Shown here piece after piece: positions 6,859 to 9,843 of a stretch of 9,843 nucleotides of DNA; within the stretch, counting starts at the first letter, position 1, and the number at the start of each line of letters is the position of its first letter. The notes below the pieces were generated by a model. That model saw nothing but the letters and a program-made list of their open reading frames with translations, ran no database searches and was not told the DNA's origin. This DNA is from Planctomycetota bacterium (lineage in GTDB: Bacteria; Planctomycetota; Phycisphaerae; UBA1845; PWPN01). The stretch covers positions 1-9,843 of the forward strand of contig JACQVT010000672.1 of assembly GCA_016209665.1 (NCBI GenBank). The letters are read 5' to 3'. Position numbers and translations under genes: made by a program.

Positions 6859-6939
6859 GTTTGCGTAGGGGCGGGACCGGGGGGCGGGCATCCCTGCCCG
6901 CCTTCTTCCGTGTCCACCCGTTTGCGTAGGCGCGGGACC
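6859..6939. repeat. 20-bp direct repeat flanking a GC-rich hairpin
   Basis: The 20-base repeat occupies 6859-6878 and 6920-6939; both copies begin GTTTGCGTAGG and end GCGGGACC, with one mismatch (G or C). The copies are 61 bases apart. Between them GGCGGGCA (6883-6890) and TGCCCGCC (6895-6902) form a perfect 8-bp stem with a TCCC loop, followed on the plus strand by TTCTT. On the minus strand the nearer copy starts 33 bases before the sigma start. It could be a pair of operators, a short palindromic mobile repeat or a small non-coding element; only the structure is seen directly. Confidence 0.7.
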
Positions 6940-7070
6940 CCGTCGGACGCTCAGCCCAGCGACTTGCAGCTTGGCGCGGGGATCGGGCTTACCGTTCTCG
7001 CCCTATCCCTCCTCGCCATTGCATTTCGACCCGCAGCCGGTAGGCTTCCCCCGGTGTTGTCCCCCAACCC

Positions 7071-7074
7071 GGAG
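7071..7074 (+). promoter_or_regulatory. Ribosome-binding site of the beta-helix gene
   Basis: GGAG lies seven bases before the ATG at 7082. It supports that codon as the start, directly in front of a signal peptide. Confidence 0.65.
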
Positions 7075-7081
7075 TGCACAG

Positions 7082-9843
7082 ATGACCTCGTTTGCCCGTC
7101 TCCTGCCGCTGACGATTCGTCGGAATACCGCCATCGCGGCCACCCTGTCCGTCGCCCTGGCCGCCGCGTCGCTGGCGGAAACGCTACACGTGTCCCCGAC
7201 CGGCAAGGATTCCTGGTCGGGCCGGCTCGCGCAGCCCAACGCCGACCGCACCGACGGCCCACTGGCCAGCCTCGCCGGCGCGCGGGACGCCGTCCGCCGG
7301 ATCAAGGCCACGGGTCCCCTCGCCGAACCCGTCCACGTCATTTTCGCCGACGGTGAGTATCCCGTCACGCAGCCGGTCGCGTTCGAGCCGGCCGACAGCG
7401 GCACCGACGTGTTCCCCATCATCTACGAGGCCGCCGACAAGGCAACGCCCATCATCACCGGCGGGCGCCGCATCACGGGATGGACCCGCTCCGCCGACAA
7501 CGTCTGGACCGCCGACGTGCCCCAGGTCCGCGCCGGCGAGCCTCGCTTCGAGCAACTGTTCATCAACGGCCGCCGCGCCGTCCGGGCCCGCAGCCCCAAC
7601 CAGTGGTATCACTATATCCTCGACCGCGTGGACTACGGCCCCGAGCCCGGCCGCGGCAAACCCGCCGACCTGTCACACCGCGCGTTCATCGTCCGCCCCG
7701 GCGATATCCAGCCCTGGCCCGACCTCAAGGACGCCCTGCTCATCGTCTACGAGTCCTGGGACACCGTCTTCTCGCACATCGCCGAGTTCGACCCGCAGAC
7801 GAATCGAGTCGTGCTGACCCAGGGCACATCCTGGAAGCTGTTCCAATGGGGTCCCAACCAGCGTTTTGTGGTTGAGAACGTCGCCGCGGCCCTCGATGCG
7901 CCGGGGGAATGGTTCCTGAGCCGCGAAGGGAAACTCAGCTACATTCCCCTGCCCGGCGAGGACCTGGCCTCTGCCGAAGTCGTCGCCCCGCTGGTCGAGA
8001 GCTTCGTGCACTTTACCGGCCGGCCCGAGAAGGGCGAATCCGTCGAGAACATCGTGGTCTCCGGCCTGCATTTCCGCCACGCGGACTTTCGCCTGGGCGA
8101 CAAGGACGCCCCCAGCCTGCAAGCGGCCTTTCACGTGCCGGCGGTGGTGATGGCCGACGGGGCCGCCAACGTCGTGCTACGGGACATCGAGATCGCCCAC
8201 GTGGGTTCCTACGGCGTGTGGTTCCGCCGCGGCTGCCGCAACTGCCGCCTCGAGCGCAGCTACATCCACGACCTCGGCGCGGGCGGCGTCCGCCTTGGCG
8301 AAGGCGCCATACGCGAGAACCCGGCCGAGCGCACGGGCAACATCATCGTCGACAACAACATCATCCGCGACGGCGGCCGCATCTACCCGGCCGGCGTCGG
8401 CGTCTGGCTCGCCCAGACCGGCCACAACCGCGTCACCCACAACGAGATCGCCGATTTCCGCTACACCGGCGTGTCCGTCGGCTGGACCTGGGGCTACGGA
8501 CCCACGCTCGCCGTCCACAACACCATCGACTTGAACCACATTCACCACATCGGCTGGGGCGTGCTCAGCGACATGGGCGCGGTGTACACCCTCGGCCGGT
8601 CGTTCGGAACCAGCGTCTCGCACAACGTCGCCCACGACATCTACTCCTACGGCTACGGCGGCTGGGGCCTGTACAACGACGAGGGCACGTCATACATGGT
8701 GCTGGAGAATAACCTGGTCTACAACACCAAGACCGGCGGCTACCACCAGCACTACGGCCGGGAAAACATCATCCGCAACAACATCTTCGGCTTCGCCCTG
8801 GAAGGTCAACTGCAGCGCAGCCGGGTCGAGCCGCACCTGTCGTTTTCATTCACCAACAACATCCTTTATTACAACCGGGGGAAGCTGCACGACGGCCACT
8901 GGGGCGACGACAAGGTCCATCTGGCCAGCAACCTCTACTGGAATGCCGCCGGTCCCGTCGTCTTCGACGGTGGCAAGGATCTGACCGCCTGGCAACAGAC
9001 CGGCAAGGATGTCGCCTCAATCGTCGCGGACCCCATGTTCGAGAACCCGGCCAACCTCGATTTCCGCCTGAAGACAGGCTCGCCCGCCGGCAAGATCGGC
9101 TTCAAGCCGTTCGATCCTGGCAAGGCGGGCGTCTACGGCCGCAAGGAGTGGATCGCCCTGGCGAGCAGCGTAAACTATCCGCCCGTCGAGTTCGCCCCGG
9201 CCCCACCGCCGGCGCCGCTCACGCTGCACGAGGATTTCGAGTCGGTACCGCTGAACGCTCCGCCGCCGCGGGCGATCGTGGCCGTCGAGAAGAAGGGCGA
9301 CTCGGTCGCGACTACCGACCAGGCCGCCGCCGGCGGCAAACAGTGCCTGCGGCTCGTCGACGCCCCCGGCCTGTCCCGCGAGTTCTACCCGCACTTGTTC
9401 TACCAGCCGGCGCACGCGGCCGGGACGAGCCGTTGCCGCTTCGACGTGCGCGTCGGGGCCGGAGCGCATTTGTATCACGAGTGGCGTGACCAGGCTTCGC
9501 CCTACCACGCCGGCCCGCACCTGACCCTCCGCGACGGTAAGCTAGAGGTGCCCGGCCAACCCGCCGTCGCCGTGCCCGCCGGCCGTTGGCTGCGCGTCGA
9601 CATCGCGACCCGCCTCGGCTCCGACTCGACCGGCACGTGGGACCTCACGGTCACAGCACTCGCGGACCGCCCGGCGGACGCCCCGGCGACCGATACCGCC
9701 GCGGCCAACGCCCCCGCGCCCGATACCCCCGCGGCCGACGCCCCGTCCGCGGCGGAGCGCCCCATCGCCCGATGGACGGACCTCAAATACGTGAACCCCG
9801 AGTTCCGCCGCCTCGACTGGCTGGGCTTCGTCAGCAACGGGAC
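7082..9843 (+). CDS. Secreted right-handed parallel beta-helix protein, GH141-like, 3'-truncated
   Basis: One frame runs unbroken from the ATG at 7082 to the right edge, 920 complete codons with no stop. Residues 1 to about 32 form a signal peptide ending SLA before [14 protein letters not shown] (35-46) and the following [14 protein letters not shown] segment open a domain typical of beta-helix glycosidases. [11 protein letters not shown] (321-331) begins a long run of short, Asn-rich helical coils to about residue 595, with [13 protein letters not shown] (493-505) and YNDEGTSYM (531-539). D497 and D533/E534 are conserved-looking candidate catalytic acids. A DPMFENP motif (from about 649) closes the core. 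The pattern resembles GH141, a family with reported fucosidase and xylanase activities; substrate is not inferable. Residues from about 715 on look like a beta-sandwich domain interrupted by an Ala/Pro/Asp repeat. No cellulosome or sorting signal is visible before the edge. Shorter frames inside 7353-8712 are shadows. Confidence 0.9.
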   Translation, partial: MTSFARLLPLTIRRNTAIAATLSVALAAASLAETLHVSPTGKDSWSGRLAQPNADRTDGPLASLAGARDAVRRIKATGPLAEPVHVIFADGEYPVTQPVAFEPADSGTDVFPIIYEAADKATPIITGGRRITGWTRSADNVWTADVPQVRAGEPRFEQLFINGRRAVRARSPNQWYHYILDRVDYGPEPGRGKPADLSHRAFIVRPGDIQPWPDLKDALLIVYESWDTVFSHIAEFDPQTNRVVLTQGTSWKLFQWGPNQRFVVENVAAALDAPGEWFLSREGKLSYIPLPGEDLASAEVVAPLVESFVHFTGRPEKGESVENIVVSGLHFRHADFRLGDKDAPSLQAAFHVPAVVMADGAANVVLRDIEIAHVGSYGVWFRRGCRNCRLERSYIHDLGAGGVRLGEGAIRENPAERTGNIIVDNNIIRDGGRIYPAGVGVWLAQTGHNRVTHNEIADFRYTGVSVGWTWGYGPTLAVHNTIDLNHIHHIGWGVLSDMGAVYTLGRSFGTSVSHNVAHDIYSYGYGGWGLYNDEGTSYMVLENNLVYNTKTGGYHQHYGRENIIRNNIFGFALEGQLQRSRVEPHLSFSFTNNILYYNRGKLHDGHWGDDKVHLASNLYWNAAGPVVFDGGKDLTAWQQTGKDVASIVADPMFENPANLDFRLKTGSPAGKIGFKPFDPGKAGVYGRKEWIALASSVNYPPVEFAPAPPPAPLTLHEDFESVPLNAPPPRAIVAVEKKGDSVATTDQAAAGGKQCLRLVDAPGLSREFYPHLFYQPAHAAGTSRCRFDVRVGAGAHLYHEWRDQASPYHAGPHLTLRDGKLEVPGQPAVAVPAGRWLRVDIATRLGSDSTGTWDLTVTALADRPADAPATDTAAANAPAPDTPAADAPSAAERPIARWTDLKYVNPEFRRLDWLGFVSNG
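9671..9760 (+). repeat. Imperfect 30-base tandem repeat inside the beta-helix gene
   Basis: Three 30-base units (9671-9700, 9701-9730, 9731-9760) encode ten-residue blocks [20 protein letters not shown] and [10 protein letters not shown]. The third is degenerate at its end. They span residues 864-893 and keep frame. The tract is rich in Ala, Pro and Asp, resembling a flexible linker, yet the residues after it ([20 protein letters not shown]) read as continuation of the same C-terminal domain. Confidence 0.75.

Larger units (their letters stand above)
6826..7081. other. Divergent intergenic region between the sigma gene and the beta-helix gene
   Basis: These 256 bases must contain promoters for both the minus-strand sigma operon and the plus-strand beta-helix gene. 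The sigma-proximal half has a direct repeat and a hairpin (listed separately). The half nearer 7082 holds no structure I can name. A TACAAT on the minus strand at 6845-6840 resembles a -10 box, but no -35 lies at the right distance. Short plus-strand frames across it have no recognisable protein. Confidence 0.6.

Noticed and set aside
6840..6868. TACAAT on the minus strand as the -10 box of a housekeeping promoter for the sigma gene
   Set aside because: The region 17 bases further upstream reads CTACGC, with no resemblance to TTGACA, and the leader would be very short.
7909..8712. 267-residue plus-strand frame inside the beta-helix gene
   Set aside because: It is an Arg/Pro/His-rich shifted reading of the beta-helix frame, whose protein has coherent motifs along its whole length.

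Overview
This GC-rich window with densely packed genes most likely comes from an environmental bacterium of the Planctomycetota or a close relative. That is an inference from protein content: a large secreted beta-helix glycosidase-like protein, a multi-YHS metal-binding protein, a mutarotase-like protein of unknown function and a zf-HC2 anti-sigma factor. No rRNA or other phylogenetic marker is present. I saw no tRNA, rRNA, CRISPR array, transposase or phage gene.

Left part, plus strand (1-2935): the 3' end of a small membrane-protein gene overlaps the start of upp (uracil phosphoribosyltransferase) by ATGA. After 67 bases comes sppA, a full-length two-domain S49 signal-peptide peptidase with both catalytic residues intact.

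Middle part, minus strand (2954-6825), read from right to left: an ECF sigma factor gene (GTG start) overlaps a membrane-anchored zf-HC2 anti-sigma gene. A perfect 12-bp inverted repeat follows, then a secreted protein with three intact and one altered YHS/TRASH-type cysteine repeats plus a C-terminal heavy-metal-binding motif. After an intergenic stretch with two smaller inverted repeats comes a galactose-mutarotase-like protein, possibly DUF6786. The last gene converges with sppA, leaving 18 bases between the stop codons.

Right part, plus strand (7082 to the edge): one very long open frame has a start and ribosome-binding site but no stop inside the window. It encodes a signal peptide, a right-handed parallel beta-helix enzyme resembling GH141-type glycosidases, and a C-terminal beta-sandwich-like region interrupted by an Ala/Pro/Asp-rich tandem repeat. 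It runs off the right edge. The 256-base gap between it and the divergent sigma gene holds a 20-bp direct repeat (19 of 20 identical) flanking a GC-rich hairpin.

The most interesting points are the YHS-array metalloprotein, whose fourth repeat has lost its CC pair, lying downstream of an ECF/anti-sigma pair with an extracytoplasmic Cys-His-Cys motif; the repeat/hairpin element in front of the sigma gene; and the long beta-helix frame. Nothing here clearly amounts to a new defence or mobile system.
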